NCBI GenBank assembly: GCA_011316305.1
Contig: SAUG01000043.1
Coordinates: forward strand, 1-64,000
Reading direction: 5' to 3'
DNA: 64,000 nucleotides
From: Rusavskia elegans
Lineage: Eukaryota; Ascomycota; Lecanoromycetes; Teloschistales; Teloschistaceae
This document shows, piece by piece, positions 13,401 to 24,293 of the stretch (position 1 is its first letter; each line of letters starts with the position of its first letter). The translations under genes were made by a program, and so were the position numbers. The notes under the pieces are model-generated. The model was given only the letters and a program-made list of their open reading frames with translations, was not told where the DNA came from and searched no databases.

Positions 13401-14028
13401 CGACAGCTGCCTGCAGTTGATCTTTCACCTCTTTAGGTTCAGTTTGGAGGAAAGATTTGGCAAGGTCATCCGTTGTAGGCAAGACTGTCGAATCCGATGA
13501 CTTATCTTTGGCACCGACGCCATGAGCAAGGCTTGGAGGAGCTCCACCGGGGTCGTGTATCTTGGGCCGAAGACTCCTTGGTCGGTCTGTAATCTTTCGG
13601 TTTCTGATATGTGCACCTTCAGAATCCCTGATGCCGGTCTGTACGTCCTCATGACTATCGCGAACTGCGTTGAGATTGACATCAACGCCTGTGACTTCAG
13701 CCACAATCCCACTTTTGTAGATATCCGCAGGTACCGTAATCCGTAGGAGTCTGATACTTGCCTTGACAAGCACGAACGACGGCGGAAGGTTCAGAAGGGA
13801 AGCGAGCTTCTAATTGATTTCTCCGCGTCAGCACGGACTAATGCGTATATAGAGAAACGATAGTACCTTCAGCTGGACTCCCACGTCTCGCAACTCCACT
13901 ACACTTCGTTTTCCCCATGCGATATCAAGCTTGTCCAGGTTCAACTGCTCAGCGTCAAGGAAATCCAATCTTGAGAGCGCGTAGCGTAGGATGCGCTTCT
14001 GCAAGTAGGAGGGGATGAAGTAGGCCAT
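7452..14028 (-). CDS. ATG2: Autophagy-related protein 2 (lipid-transfer protein)
   Basis: Three exons: 14028-13867, 13809-7522 and an 18-nt last exon 7469-7452, giving about 2155 aa, the usual size for fungal Atg2. The introns are 57 and 52 nt. Exon 1 encodes the chorein-type N-terminus [20 protein letters not shown], which in the family opens the hydrophobic groove that moves lipids from ER exit sites to the growing phagophore. The middle is long and Ser-rich in places. The C-terminus carries the conserved ATG2 end ([51 protein letters not shown] amphipathic helices) implicated in Atg9/Atg18 and membrane contact. The gene is closed by the tiny exon KYKKH-stop; without it the frame would run 12 codons into the intron from a GTGAGT donor. 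Confidence 0.95.
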
Positions 14029-14559
14029 CGCTGGGATACACGGAAGCAACAAGCTTCACATTATTTGTTCCTCTTCGGAGAGTTTTTCGATGGCCAAGGA
14101 TATCGGAGAGAGGAGTCAGACTATGGTATATCCATGGCTGCCACTGAGAGGCGCTGTGTAGCTCCCTCTCTGCGGGTAGGAAAAGTGAAAAGAAGTATGA
14201 GATAGCAGCTACACTACTGCTTTGAGAGTTCTCATAGGCGGTGGGTCCGACTCTATATTCAAAGTCAGTGCCAACAACATGGTCCGCTGTGTTGTGTGTT
14301 TGCGGAGCCTGTGGCAATCACGAAGCGCATGACGCTGGGTTCCCTCGTGGGACTTCGTCGCCATACGGTATCTCCGAGATCTTTGAATCTTATCTTAGCG
14401 TGAGCCGCTAAAATAGCCTTACCGTAGTACCTTACGTAAGGCTATTTCCTTGCCCTTTAATTTATTCACTTGTTCGATTTTCAAAGAGGAGAATACATTA
14501 GAATACTAAAGTCTTTGCCTATCGCGTTGGACTTTTCAAGCTGTTGACCTTTCAGTGTA
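14029..14559. other. Intergenic, ATG2 promoter / deaminase 3' flank
   Basis: 531 bp between ATG2 and the deaminase gene, both on the minus strand. It holds the ATG2 promoter and a perfect 12-bp inverted repeat listed separately. No gene seen. Confidence 0.6.
14411..14447. repeat. Inverted repeat, 12-bp arms
   Basis: The arms aaatagccttac (14411-14422) and gtaaggctattt (14436-14447) are exact reverse complements, separated by 13 nt. Within this lies the shorter palindrome ccttacgtaagg (14430-14441). It could form a stem-loop at the deaminase 3' side or be the remains of a small palindromic repeat. Confidence 0.8.
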
Positions 14560-16305
14560 TCAAGTCTCGTCTTCATCATCACTGCCATATTCCGCGAATT
14601 CCATCACTATCCATTGGCAAAACTTGTTCCACTCGGCAGTCCACTCCCGCATACGGTCTGCTCGAATTCCTTCCCCGTACTTCCCATCTTTAATATCCTT
14701 ATTCCATTCTTTGCCGTTCTGGTCTGGCCAGTAAGCGGCATACCGCACACTGTTCTCCGCAAGTGATCCAAGGCCCTCGAGTCCAAGGTTTTCCCACCCC
14801 TGCAACGCCTGCCAGAAATCATGCGTCAAGCCATTCTTGCCAACGCCTAGTACCGCGGGGTCATCATTACATAGGGCAACGGCCACGCCGCGTGCTAAAA
14901 GAGCCGGCAGCGGATGGGACTTGATCGAGCTTGTCAAACGGAGGACTTCGTTGGATATTGGACATGCTTCGATCAAGATCTTCTTCTGCTTGACTAATTC
15001 AATCAACAGCGGATGCTTGAATAGCGAGAAGCCGTGCCCTATTCGTCTCGTACCAAGTAAGATAGCGTCGAACAAATTCTGGTCGGTCGCGTCTCCGTCT
15101 CCCAGACATTCGCCTGCATGGAAAAAGAAAGGTATGTCTACACCTTCCTCCATGCATCGCTTTTTGAACCAGAAGAGCTCCGGCGTCAGATTGGCCAATG
15201 ACCGACCCTTGTCTTCCTGGCCAACAACATCATATCCGGAAATGAGATGGGGGAAGGCTTTCTTGATGGCAATGCATTGCTTCATATGATCCACCATATC
15301 CTTCTTGCCGTAAATTCTTAAAGTCGTCCAGATGAAGCGGCAACCCCACCAACCTTTACCTTCCTCTGTGCTTTGGAATCTCTCCAGTTCTTCGTTGAAG
15401 GCTTGGAAAAGGGCCTCTTGTCCCTCTTCTGGGTGGTCGTGGCCTTCTTTCCAATACTTTGCTACGAATGCCATGCGAAAATCAGCCCACTGAAGGCCAT
15501 CCTGGCGCAGCTGGTGGAATAAACGCTGTAGGGAGGCTCGGAATATTGGTTCATAGCGGAGCATTGAACCAAGGATCATGAAACAGCTTCCGAATTTTTC
15601 CCATACAGCGTCAAGGCCGTGATGATGATTCAGCGACTCGTCCGGGGTGATGGTCGATCTCTCCACAACCCAGGCCTTGAAGCCTTCCCGCCCACCATTT
15701 GGGAAAGAATCCGCAGCAACGGTGGCGGGCACAAGTTGTCCGGGTTGGTAGCTGTCAGTCCATATAGACGATGCAGCGAATTCCGAAGACTTGCTGTATT
15801 GGAAGGTTACCGAGGCCTGATTCCTCGCTTCTGCTGTACCCAAATGTTGCGAAGCTTGTACGACCATACCTGCAGTTGCTAGGACTTGATCAACGAGGAA
15901 GTCAGAATCAATCATGGCGTCCATGTGGGCATGAAGCAAGGCGCCCTTTGGCATTCTTTGCAGAATCTGGTATGTCTTGGATTGCTCCAATCTCTGTTTA
16001 GCGAGAGCGAACATCATGCCAGGATAGTGGTTGACTCCTGAGGGTGCACCATCGTCGACATGGTCGTTTGTCCATATCGTCTGATGCTCTTCAGCTCTTA
16101 TGCGTGCGACAATGGCACAAGCAGCAGCAGCAATCGGGGTCAAAGATTGGCGGAAGGAACTGTCACTACGTTGAGCCTTTTCCTGCTCGATGAGGGCTTC
16201 ACGGCCCTGATAGTATTGCTGTATGAATTGATCGGTTACTTGTGGCAAACCCTCCTCAATTTCCCAGTCGGAAATGTCAGAAGCTGAAGCTGTTTCCGAA
16301 GCCAT
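14560..16305 (-). CDS. Adenosine deaminase, ADA2/CECR1-like
   Basis: A single exon of 581 aa starting at ATG 16305. Metal and catalytic motifs of the adenosine/AMP deaminase superfamily appear in order: LLHAHMDA (zinc His-x-His), FFFHAGE (His and catalytic Glu), RIGHGFSLF (His), EACPISNEVL and ALCNDDPAVLG (the Asp pair). Size and spacing fit the ADA2/CECR1/ADGF branch, but I see no N-terminal signal peptide, so an intracellular enzyme converting adenosine (or a related nucleoside) to inosine is likely. The gene is divergent from a nucleoside transporter 1 kb away, which supports a role in purine nucleoside salvage or use as nitrogen source. The substrate is inferred from family, not proven. 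Confidence 0.9.
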   Translation of the reverse strand: MASETASASDISDWEIEEGLPQVTDQFIQQYYQGREALIEQEKAQRSDSSFRQSLTPIAAAACAIVARIRAEEHQTIWTNDHVDDGAPSGVNHYPGMMFALAKQRLEQSKTYQILQRMPKGALLHAHMDAMIDSDFLVDQVLATAGMVVQASQHLGTAEARNQASVTFQYSKSSEFAASSIWTDSYQPGQLVPATVAADSFPNGGREGFKAWVVERSTITPDESLNHHHGLDAVWEKFGSCFMILGSMLRYEPIFRASLQRLFHQLRQDGLQWADFRMAFVAKYWKEGHDHPEEGQEALFQAFNEELERFQSTEEGKGWWGCRFIWTTLRIYGKKDMVDHMKQCIAIKKAFPHLISGYDVVGQEDKGRSLANLTPELFWFKKRCMEEGVDIPFFFHAGECLGDGDATDQNLFDAILLGTRRIGHGFSLFKHPLLIELVKQKKILIEACPISNEVLRLTSSIKSHPLPALLARGVAVALCNDDPAVLGVGKNGLTHDFWQALQGWENLGLEGLGSLAENSVRYAAYWPDQNGKEWNKDIKDGKYGEGIRADRMREWTAEWNKFCQWIVMEFAEYGSDDEDET

Positions 16306-17338
16306 GAGGCCCTACCAATTGCTTGCAGAATGAATTGGTCCAAACGGGACCTGTCGGCTTTTTAGCCAGATAGCTTAGATCCCAGGCGACTCTTCTTTTG
16401 GCACAGCAACAAGAAGCTTGAACGAAACGAATTTGATAGACTGTAGTTCTGACGATTGAGGAAACCAAAAGATTCTCCTACAAGGTTCTACTGCTGATTT
16501 TTATTTTGGATTATGATAACAACGGAAGAGGTGAAGTGATAGGCCGATACTGATCTGGGGGAGAGAAACACGTCGCGCATCAAAACGGGTCTCCCAAGAA
16601 CTGGTCTTTATGGCTGATATCGCAGAGCACAGCGTTTGAATGGAGCATCAGATGTCATGCATGACATGACAACAGGTGCGCTTTCTGTGTACCGAGTACC
16701 TCCGTACAGCTAGCTTAAGTGTTTTCCGCTGCCAAGCCGGCAGCGATGAATTTGTGCTGTGGATCCGTCCCCTCGATTTGAATTCCTTGACATGCACCTC
16801 TCACGTGGCTCTACCTTATCCTGAGGATTCTTCTTGCATTGATGGTCCGTTCTACTATCCGCCGAGCGTCTGCAGAAGGGCCGAGGATAACAACAACTTT
16901 GATCATGGAGAGAACTGCTGGGCCATTGTACGAGACTGCTTTCGAGGCCCAGGAGTGGAAACCCAAGAAAGGCTCTGCAAACATGTGTGCTCCGTGTGGC
17001 ACGGTAACTAAGGTCATGACAGCGAGGTAACATTGCCAATCAAAGGCTTTGGTACCTTGCCGCGGTCTACTATCGACCAAGCTGCCCTGCAGCCAATAAT
17101 TAGTTCCAATGCTGGACCGAGGATGGAGCTGACCTGCACTGATAAACCTCATGCGGGGTCTCCCACCCAACCAGCATTGTCATTGACCGAATGGGGGGAT
17201 TTATCTCCGATGCTATCGCAGCTCCAGGTACTGCATCCTGTGTGCTCTGCGATCGTCGCGCGCATCGGTAGCGAGACATATTAATTCTAGCGACCTCCCT
17301 CCCTTCTGGCCATTTTTCCGTTGCATGAGACCGATACA
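16306..17338. other. Divergent promoter between deaminase and nucleoside transporter
   Basis: About 1 kb. It contains several GATA-factor-type motifs (HGATAR), for example TGATAA near 16515 and TGATAG near 16540, which fit nitrogen regulation (AreA type) but are common by chance. A 12-mer tacctccgtaca at 16697-16708 recurs at 61011-61022. Overlapping open frames of about 110 aa on both strands (16676-17170) match no family I know. Confidence 0.5.
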
Positions 17339-19880
17339 ATGGCGGTACCAGACTACTCCGATGTGACGGAAAGCAAACCTCACTCACATAACCCTTCCGC
17401 GCAGCAGAATGTCGAAAAGAACAACGATCCAGCTCTGAATACTGCGAACAAGCACACCCATACTCATCTCCATCATACCGCCCAGGCCGAGCGAGCCCGT
17501 GACGAGACCGAATTCTCCAAGGGAACCACCTACGAAGACAGCAACATTCCCAGCCAAGATCCCCATGATCAGACCCTTCACAGAAGGCACCTTCCTGATG
17601 CTCCTGGCCCCAAGCTTCCGGCTGCTGTCGCCGATACTGAAAAGGGCAACTTCAGTCCAGACAACAGATCCGACGAAGATCCTCGAACCCATACCTTTTC
17701 CAGCTTCTACCTCAAGTACCGAATCTACTTCCATCTTTTCATATGGCTACTCTTTACTAGGTTCGTACAATCCTCCAATAACCACATCGCCGAGCTTCCA
17801 TGGTGTAGCACGATAGCTATGAAGTCGCTCCGTTTGGAGTTGTTATCCAGGATATTCCAACTGACTGTAGTGAAGCTGGTGGATTGCCGGACTCATTCTG
17901 CATGGCCGGAGAGATCCGGTGGGCTCCCGGACGGGCTGGTTAAAACCTTTTCTGTAAGACTTCAGTTACTGTTCACGTTCAAGGACACTACATTGATATA
18001 ACAAAGGCTATGGCTTGTAATCACCCTCCGGCTGATGTTCTTCTACGTCCCGATAACAGTCATTACCAAACCAATGCACTTCGTGTGGAACAACACAGCC
18101 GTCAGGATTGTCAGCTTCGTCCCGGACAAATTGAAGATCCCAGCGGGTGCAACGATTGTTGTCGGAGTACTCCTTATTGGCGGCTTCGCAAGCCCTGAGA
18201 GTGTGGACAACACTCGAGACAACCGCGCCGTCAGCCTGTTTGGGCTTGCTGTGATGTAAGACAAGTCTACGACAAATTTCATCCTGCGGCTTATAAGGAG
18301 TATCTAGTATCTTCGTGATGTGGGCCACATCCAAGCATAGGAAAGCAATCAAGTGGCATACCGTCATTGTCGGCATGTTCGTTCAATTTATCATCGCCTT
18401 ATTTGTTCTCCGATCAGGCGCTGGATGTAACCTGACCCTGCAATCCTCGCTGTCACAGGTGCTAACAAGGCTCTTGCTCAGATAGCATCTTCAGCTTCGT
18501 TTCCGAGCTTGCCAGGGATCTACTTGGGTTTGCGAACCAGGGAACTAGTTTTTTGACGGATGCTACTGTGCCAAAGCTTGGGTGGTTTCTTGTGGGAGTC
18601 CTACGTGAGTGACCCGCATTCTACGTTATCCTTTTGGCAAAGCTTCAATTCATTGGAAGCATTCAAATAACCTTACCGCGGAAAACATTTGCATAGCGCC
18701 ATCAATAGCTAACTTACAACAGCGGCCATCATCTTTTTCGTCGCCTTCGTGCAGCTCTTGTACTATTGGGGTACGCTCCAGTGGTTCATCCAGAAATTTG
18801 CCGTCTTCTTCTTTTGGTCGATGCGCGTTTCTGGTGCCGAAGCAGTCGTGGCCGCAGCATCGCCGTTCATTGGGCAAGGCGAATCTGCTATGCTGATCAA
18901 GCCGTTCGTCGCTCATTTGACTCAGGCCGAGCTCCATCAGGTTATGACGTCCGGGTTTGCTACCATTGCGTAAGTAACCTTGAGATCTTCTGGCTATGCC
19001 ATTAAGGCCATCCGTCATCTCGGTAGCGAACCATCTGTCTGCGCAGATTAAGCTGACCACCCTTATACAGTGGTTCCGTGCTGGTGGCCTACATCTCTCT
19101 CGGAGTGAACGGTCAAGCGCTCATCTCCTCCTGCGTGATGAGCATACCCGCCAGTCTAGCAATTAGCAAACTCCGCTACCCTGAAACCGAGGAGACTTTG
19201 ACGACGGGAAGATGTGTGATCCCGGATGACGATGAGCATCGCGCTGCAAACTCATTGCACGCCTTCGCAAATGGTGCGTGGCTGGGGCTGAAAATAGCTG
19301 GCATGATCCTTGCAACATTGCTATGCATCATCGCTTTCCTGGGACTTGCAGATGGACTGTTGACCTGGTGGGGACGGTACCTCAATATCAACGATCCACC
19401 GCTGACCGTCGAGCTTATCGTTGGATACATCTGCTATCCGATTGCCTTCCTTCTGGGAGTGCCTCGAAATGGAGATCTGCTGAAGGTCGGACAACTCATC
19501 GGCACGAAGTTGATCCTGGTAAGATTATTCCACCCACTCGCCCCTTGATTTTCTTCATCGTCCATCCACTGACCGCGCACCAAATCCAGAACGAGTTTGT
19601 CGCCTACACCAACCTCCAAACCGACCCAGCCTACGCGGACCTCTCCCCTCGGTCCCGCCTCATCGCCACCTACGCTCTTTGCGGCTTCGCGAATATCGGT
19701 TCCTTGGGCACTCAGATCGGCGTGTTGTCACAGATTTCCCCTGGTCGTAGTGGCGATGTCAGTAGGCTAGCTGTTTCGGCCTTGATTGCAGGAGCGCTGA
19801 GTACGTTGACGAGTGCGAGCATTGCGGGCTTGTTGGTGACGGATCAGACGGCTTATACCTCGCCGAGTACTGCGAGTTAG
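17339..19880 (+). CDS. Concentrative nucleoside transporter (CNT family)
   Basis: Eight exons: 17339-17760, 17876-17953, 18007-18255, 18308-18426, 18482-18604, 18723-18969, 19071-19518 and 19590-19880, giving about 658 aa, all phases consistent. After a hydrophilic His/Asp-rich N-terminus come many membrane helices with CNT landmarks: [71 protein letters not shown] and [22 protein letters not shown] proteins import nucleosides with a cation across the plasma membrane. The first donor (GTTCGT, 17761) is weak, but the next exon's [10 protein letters not shown] fits the family well. Neighbour: a divergent ADA2-like deaminase. The last exon switches from C-rich to G-rich. Confidence 0.9.
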
Positions 19881-20430
19881 TAGGGGAAGGTTGATTGGAA
19901 TTGAAACATAGGGATTGCGAAATTGACGTCAAAATGCAAATACTGTCCATTATGTTTGTGTCTGCAGGACGGCTTCGTGGCAATAGTGCTCCAAAGATTG
20001 CCAGACCGTGCTTTTCACTCGGAATTTTCCTAGACTCTGTGGAATACACCGACCATCAGACCCGAACAGTAGACCCTACCTGTTTGACGGATTACCTGAA
20101 AACAGAATGAAAAACAGCCAAGCATGTAAATTTCGTAGAGAGGGAGCATTTGCTGGCGCTTTCTACTTTCCAGCTTGGAGACAGGTTTGCAACATCATAC
20201 TCAATGTGCACTTCCCTTTGCAAAGCATCACTTGTATACAATTACAGGATGTCCTATGAGGCAAATAGCCCATGCACCCATGCATGCGCCTCCCAATGAT
20301 AAAGCAGACTCCTTTTCAATGCATCATTGGCCATTATGCCATTACCCATGCTTAGGGCATATTTAACATCCTTTCTGGTACCACTAATGTAGTGTTCTCT
20401 TTGTCTGCTGATCGAGGTGCGGCGTACTCT
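19881..20430. other. Convergent intergenic region
   Basis: 550 bp between the 3' ends of the transporter (+) and the E2 enzyme (-). It should hold both 3' UTRs and polyadenylation sites. No gene or repeat that I can support. Confidence 0.6.
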
Positions 20431-21096
20431 TCAATCCTCTTCGATATCCTGGTGACGAGCGAGCACCTGACGTTGAAATTCTGGTTTGTCTGCATCCCAC
20501 AGCTCGGCTGCTTGTCCGTTCAGAGGTGAAGCACTGTATGAATGTCAGGCTTGATCAAGATTTACAGATAACCCACAGAATCACTGACTTATTGGGTTCG
20601 CCCAGCAGACTTTGAAGACTCAACAGCACGCTCTGCACGTTGTATACGGCACTCCATTTATCCTTCAGGATATCCAAGCAGATGCGGCCGGAGAAGTCGA
20701 CATTAGGGTGATAGATGGGTGTCTTGAAGAGGACAGTGGGTGCCGCATACGGGTACGTTGAAGGGAAGTCGAACGACAGCTTGAATGTGAGGCCTGCGTA
20801 GGGGGTGTCGTCGGGGCCGGAGATCGTAGCGGTCCAGAGGAGGAGGTTCTCGGGGTTATTGGGGAAGGCAGAGATGCCGGGGGTGGTGGACATCATGAGT
20901 TGCATGAGCTCTGTTTGTAGGCTGGGGTTGGAGATCAGATTTGGGCTGCGAATGGTCTTTGAATGCAAGTGCGGACATACCGTTTGGTAACGCTTTGGGT
21001 ATCTTGTCGGCGCACGGAGACGTTCAGTTTGGCGGCCTCGTGCATGGTTGCGGTGCCAGGAGCGTGGTTTTGAGTGTCTTCCATTGTGTAATCCAT
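20431..21096 (-). CDS. Ubiquitin-conjugating enzyme E2, UBE2C/Ubc11 type
   Basis: Three exons: 21096-20981, 20921-20589 and 20533-20431, giving 183 aa. The UBC fold runs from [19 protein letters not shown] through the HPN motif ([20 protein letters not shown], active-site Cys in GRICLD) to the C-terminal helix ([20 protein letters not shown]). The extended N-terminus before the fold and the sequence around the active site are those of UBE2C/UbcH10 and fission-yeast Ubc11, the E2 that starts chains on anaphase-promoting-complex substrates such as cyclin B and securin. Two nearby in-frame ATGs (21096 and four codons on) could each start it. It is divergent from CHK1 over a 448-bp promoter with an MCB box. 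Confidence 0.9.
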
Positions 21097-21544
21097 GGTG
21101 GATGCGGAGTTCTTTTCAAGTAATGGATGGTGGTGACAGGGGTTTGATGCCCTTTGTTTGACTATTATAGCTAAGAAATGCAGATGCTTGTAGTAGACGT
21201 TCGTGGAATGCGAGACTCGTTGATTAAGTGTTCAAGGTATTTAGGTGAAATTGAGGAAAGAAGTCGAGATCTGACGGCACTATTCATTGTTTACAGAGCA
21301 ACGGCTTTCCTGCATTTAGCCAAGCGCCGGGGTTAAGGACGCGTTTTGCACTCACGGTACGTGTCAGCCACGCGATGCTCCGGTCATCGATAGGTCGGAT
21401 GGTCTGCAGCCTGGTCAAGTGGGCTTCATTACTTAGTCTTCAGACTGCAGATCAACGGTAGCCTAGGGGTTTGATTGGTCTCAGAAGAAATACATAACAA
21501 TCTTGCAGAATGCACCTTTCTTGGCTAGAATTGACGAAGCGGCC
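21097..21544. promoter_or_regulatory. Shared divergent promoter of E2 (UBE2C type) and CHK1, with MCB box
   Basis: This 448-bp region separates two divergently read cell-cycle genes. It contains a perfect MluI cell-cycle box, ACGCGT, at 21339-21344, and a near match (CACGCGA) about 30 bp on. In fungi this box is the known binding site of the MBF complex (Mbp1/Swi6 type), which drives G1/S transcription. Use of this site here is inference. Confidence 0.55.
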
Positions 21545-23199
21545 ATGATCGCCCATTCGCAACTTGCACCGCTGCCCAGCGAACTTCCTTTCCGAGTCGT
21601 ATCCCAAACCATTGGTCAGGGAGCCTATGCATGGTCTGTATCTATTGGTCTGGGCCTTTTGTTGCTGTTGCTTACAATCACAGTATCAAGAAAGCTGTTC
21701 CGAACAACGCTCATAATCCGGTCTTCGCTGTTAAATTCATCCACAAGGAATACGCTATTCGCCGTGGACGCATCTCAGCCAAACAATTGAACCTCGAGAT
21801 TGTACTTCATGCATCTCTAGGGCATCACGCCAATATCGTCCAATTCTTCAATACCGGCGAAGATCATTCATGGAGATGGATTGCCATGGAGTTGGCTGAA
21901 GGCGGCGACCTCTTCGACAAGATCGAATCCGACGTTGGAGTTGGGGAGGACATTGCACACCTTTACTTTCAGCAGTTGGTTAGCGCTGTGTCTTACATGC
22001 ACTCCAAAGGTGTCGGACATCGCGATATCAAGCCCGAGAACATCCTACTGTCGGCGGAGGGCAATCTGAAGATCGCCGACTTCGGCCTCGCAACACTATT
22101 CTCTCACAATGGGGTCACCAAACTCTGCAAAACGAGTTGCGGTAGTCCTCCGTATACTGCCCCTGAAGTGGTCGCCTGTGACACAATGATGATCAAGAAG
22201 CTCGAACAGGGCTATCGGGGCGATCTGGTCGACATCTGGTCTTGTGGGGTCGTTCTGTTCGTCTTACTCGTGGGGAATACCCCCTGGGATGAACCGTTAG
22301 ATCGCAGCTACGAATTCCACGAGTATGTTGCATCGAATGGGCGGCCGGACGATGAGCTTTGGCACAATTTGCCCATGGAGACATTGTCTCTTCTCCGTGG
22401 TATGATGCGGGTTGAGCCTACCCAGCGCTTTTCTCTGGCAGATGTTCGTCGTCATCCTTGGTTTACAAGGAAGAACCCTTATGTTACTCTTGACGGTAGG
22501 ATGGACAACCCAGTAGCAGTTGCTACGCAAATGTTTCAAACCATGAAGATCGACTTTGATCAGACTCCTACAGCCTCTCAACGAAGCCACGACTCTGTGG
22601 ATGCTATGGACGTTGACGGGCAAGATTGGCAAGCTCAATTCGCATCCACGCAGCCAGAGACCCCTGTCGATACCATTGTGTTCGACTGGGAGAAAGTATC
22701 CAGAAACAACATCTCTGCAAGTCAACCCTCAACCAGCGAAACCCCCTTTGTGAGTAGCAACTGGGACCAGCAGCTGGCAGAAGAGCCCTCGTTCTCTCAG
22801 TTTTCTGCCACACCATCGGTACCATTGAGCAGAACTCAATTGGCAAGACAATTCCGAGACATCCTCCCCTCTCACTCACTTACCCGTTTCTTCTCCATCT
22901 GGCCATCTGCTGCATTGTATGAAAATATTACTGCAATGCTACATAGGCTGGGCATATCGGCTTTAGCATCGTCCTCACCTAATGGCCTTACTCAGGCGTC
23001 ATGGATCAGAGTCCGTACTAGAGATACCAGGAATTGCCTCATGCACGGGGATATCATGGTCGAGAGGATGGGTGGAATCGATGGCCATCTGCTGGAGGTC
23101 AACTTTGTCAAAACCAAAGGTGATCCTGTGGAGTGGAGAAGATTCTTCAAGAAGATAGTCGTATTATGTAAGGATGCGGTCTACAAGCCGGACGATTAA
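21545..23199 (+). CDS. CHK1: DNA damage checkpoint kinase CHK1
   Basis: Two exons: 21545-21633 and 21684-23199 (50-nt intron), giving 534 aa. The start ATG at 21545 gives MIAHSQLAPLPSELPFRVV; upstream in frame there is only TTG. The N-terminal Ser/Thr kinase domain (about residues 17-300) shows the glycine loop IGQGAYAC split by the intron, VAIK-type Lys in FAVKFIHKE, catalytic loop GHRDIKPENILL, DFGLA and CGSPPYTAPE. The C-terminal part (from about 400) contains the regulatory region of the CHK1 type (SLTRFFSIWP, GDIMVERMGG, VEWRRFFKKIVVLCKDAV). CHK1 halts mitotic entry after replication or DNA damage downstream of ATR. It shares a promoter with the UBE2C-type E2. Confidence 0.93.
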
Positions 23200-23432
23200 T
23201 TGTGGCGAGGGTCAAGCATGCAAGGGTCTCCAGTGGTTTCACGAGATACCCTTTGGCAGATGGATAGATTGGATGGAGCAAATCAACTGGGAAAATGGTC
23301 GCCTTCATGATGTTCCAGATTGCAACCGAGGGAAGCTCTCATGTTTTAAAATCCATTCGACGTGTCGTCGCAGATCCCTGGTGAATGCTAATACATGTCA
23401 AGCACTTTTTCAAAGTACCTCGTTCTCTAGAA

Positions 23433-24053
23433 TCATGCATCCTCCACAACCACGGTCGGCAGCCCCTTTGGATTCTTAACGTTCACAGCCTGTACGTAGC
23501 TGTAAAGTTTCTCCTTCGCACCCTCCTCATCATTTCGTTTCCTCGATATCCGCACGCGTAGTCTGAATGGTACACCCTTGATGCCGGCTTCCCAGACTTT
23601 CTTGTTGAGTTGCGGGTCCAGGCGAACATCACGGGTCCCCTGAGTAAACATCAGCACCTCAAGCTTCTGGAGCATTCGAACCATGTTCTGACCATAGCTT
23701 TCACAGCAAACTCCCGGATCTCTTTGATCGCGCGTGGCGCACGCTTCTTGAAGCTGACACCATGAACCTATGCGTTGCCGAGAGAAATTCGAATCAGTCT
23801 TCCGTCCTAAATGCCATTCCTAAAGGGAACAGGCCATAGAGTGGACTTCATCAAACTAATCATGGCGGAGACCATGTCGCGATTGAACGTACTCGGCGGT
23901 GGAGGTGGATTGTGTATCTGGAGGATTTTGGTTAGGTTGGGCTTCAATGTAGGGGTGAGAAACTGACTCTCGTGAGACAACGTCGCCGATGGCAGATCGC
24001 TGCTTGGTAGGCTTTTTGGCAGCTGCCTTGGGAGTTGTTGAAGGCTTTGGCAT
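23433..24053 (-). CDS. RPL31: 60S ribosomal protein L31 (eL31)
   Basis: Four exons: 24053-23968, a 25-nt exon 23917-23893, 23767-23693 and 23639-23433, giving 130 aa. The assembled protein reads [20 protein letters not shown], then [23 protein letters not shown], then [20 protein letters not shown] and [20 protein letters not shown], ending [20 protein letters not shown]: unmistakable eL31, a large-subunit protein at the tunnel exit rim. The tiny second exon (EYTIHLHRR) is required for the conserved sequence and would be missed by simple open-frame searches. Frequent introns near the 5' end are usual for fungal ribosomal protein genes. Divergent from the histidine gene, with 240 bp between starts. 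Confidence 0.95.
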
Positions 24054-24293
24054 GTTGTCTTGTGGGCGAACTTTTTTCGAGTTCCGACAGAGTAAATGGT
24101 TTCAAAAATTGAAGTTGACAGTGCGGGTTCGCTTATCTCACTGAATGGGTGCTAGCGCCCGGAGTACGACTTCGATACCCCAAATTAAACGCACATGTCA
24201 TAAGTGCCACGGAAAATGTGATTCCCAAGCACTTCAACTGTGACTCCAAGTGCTCGGACAGGGGCAACCTTCTCGAAATCTGCTGCTCTCACA
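24054..24293. promoter_or_regulatory. Divergent promoter of eL31 and HIS4-type gene
   Basis: 240 bp. TGACTC at 24241-24246, 48 bp before the histidine gene ATG, matches six of seven bases of the Gcn4/CpcA (cross-pathway control) site TGACTCA. Regulation of histidine genes by this factor is known in fungi; use of this near-match is inference. Confidence 0.45.

Noticed and set aside
16676..17170. Overlapping open frames of 109-119 aa on both strands between the deaminase and transporter
   Set aside because: No family match, no splice partners, and both strands open at once, as expected by chance in GC-balanced promoter sequence.
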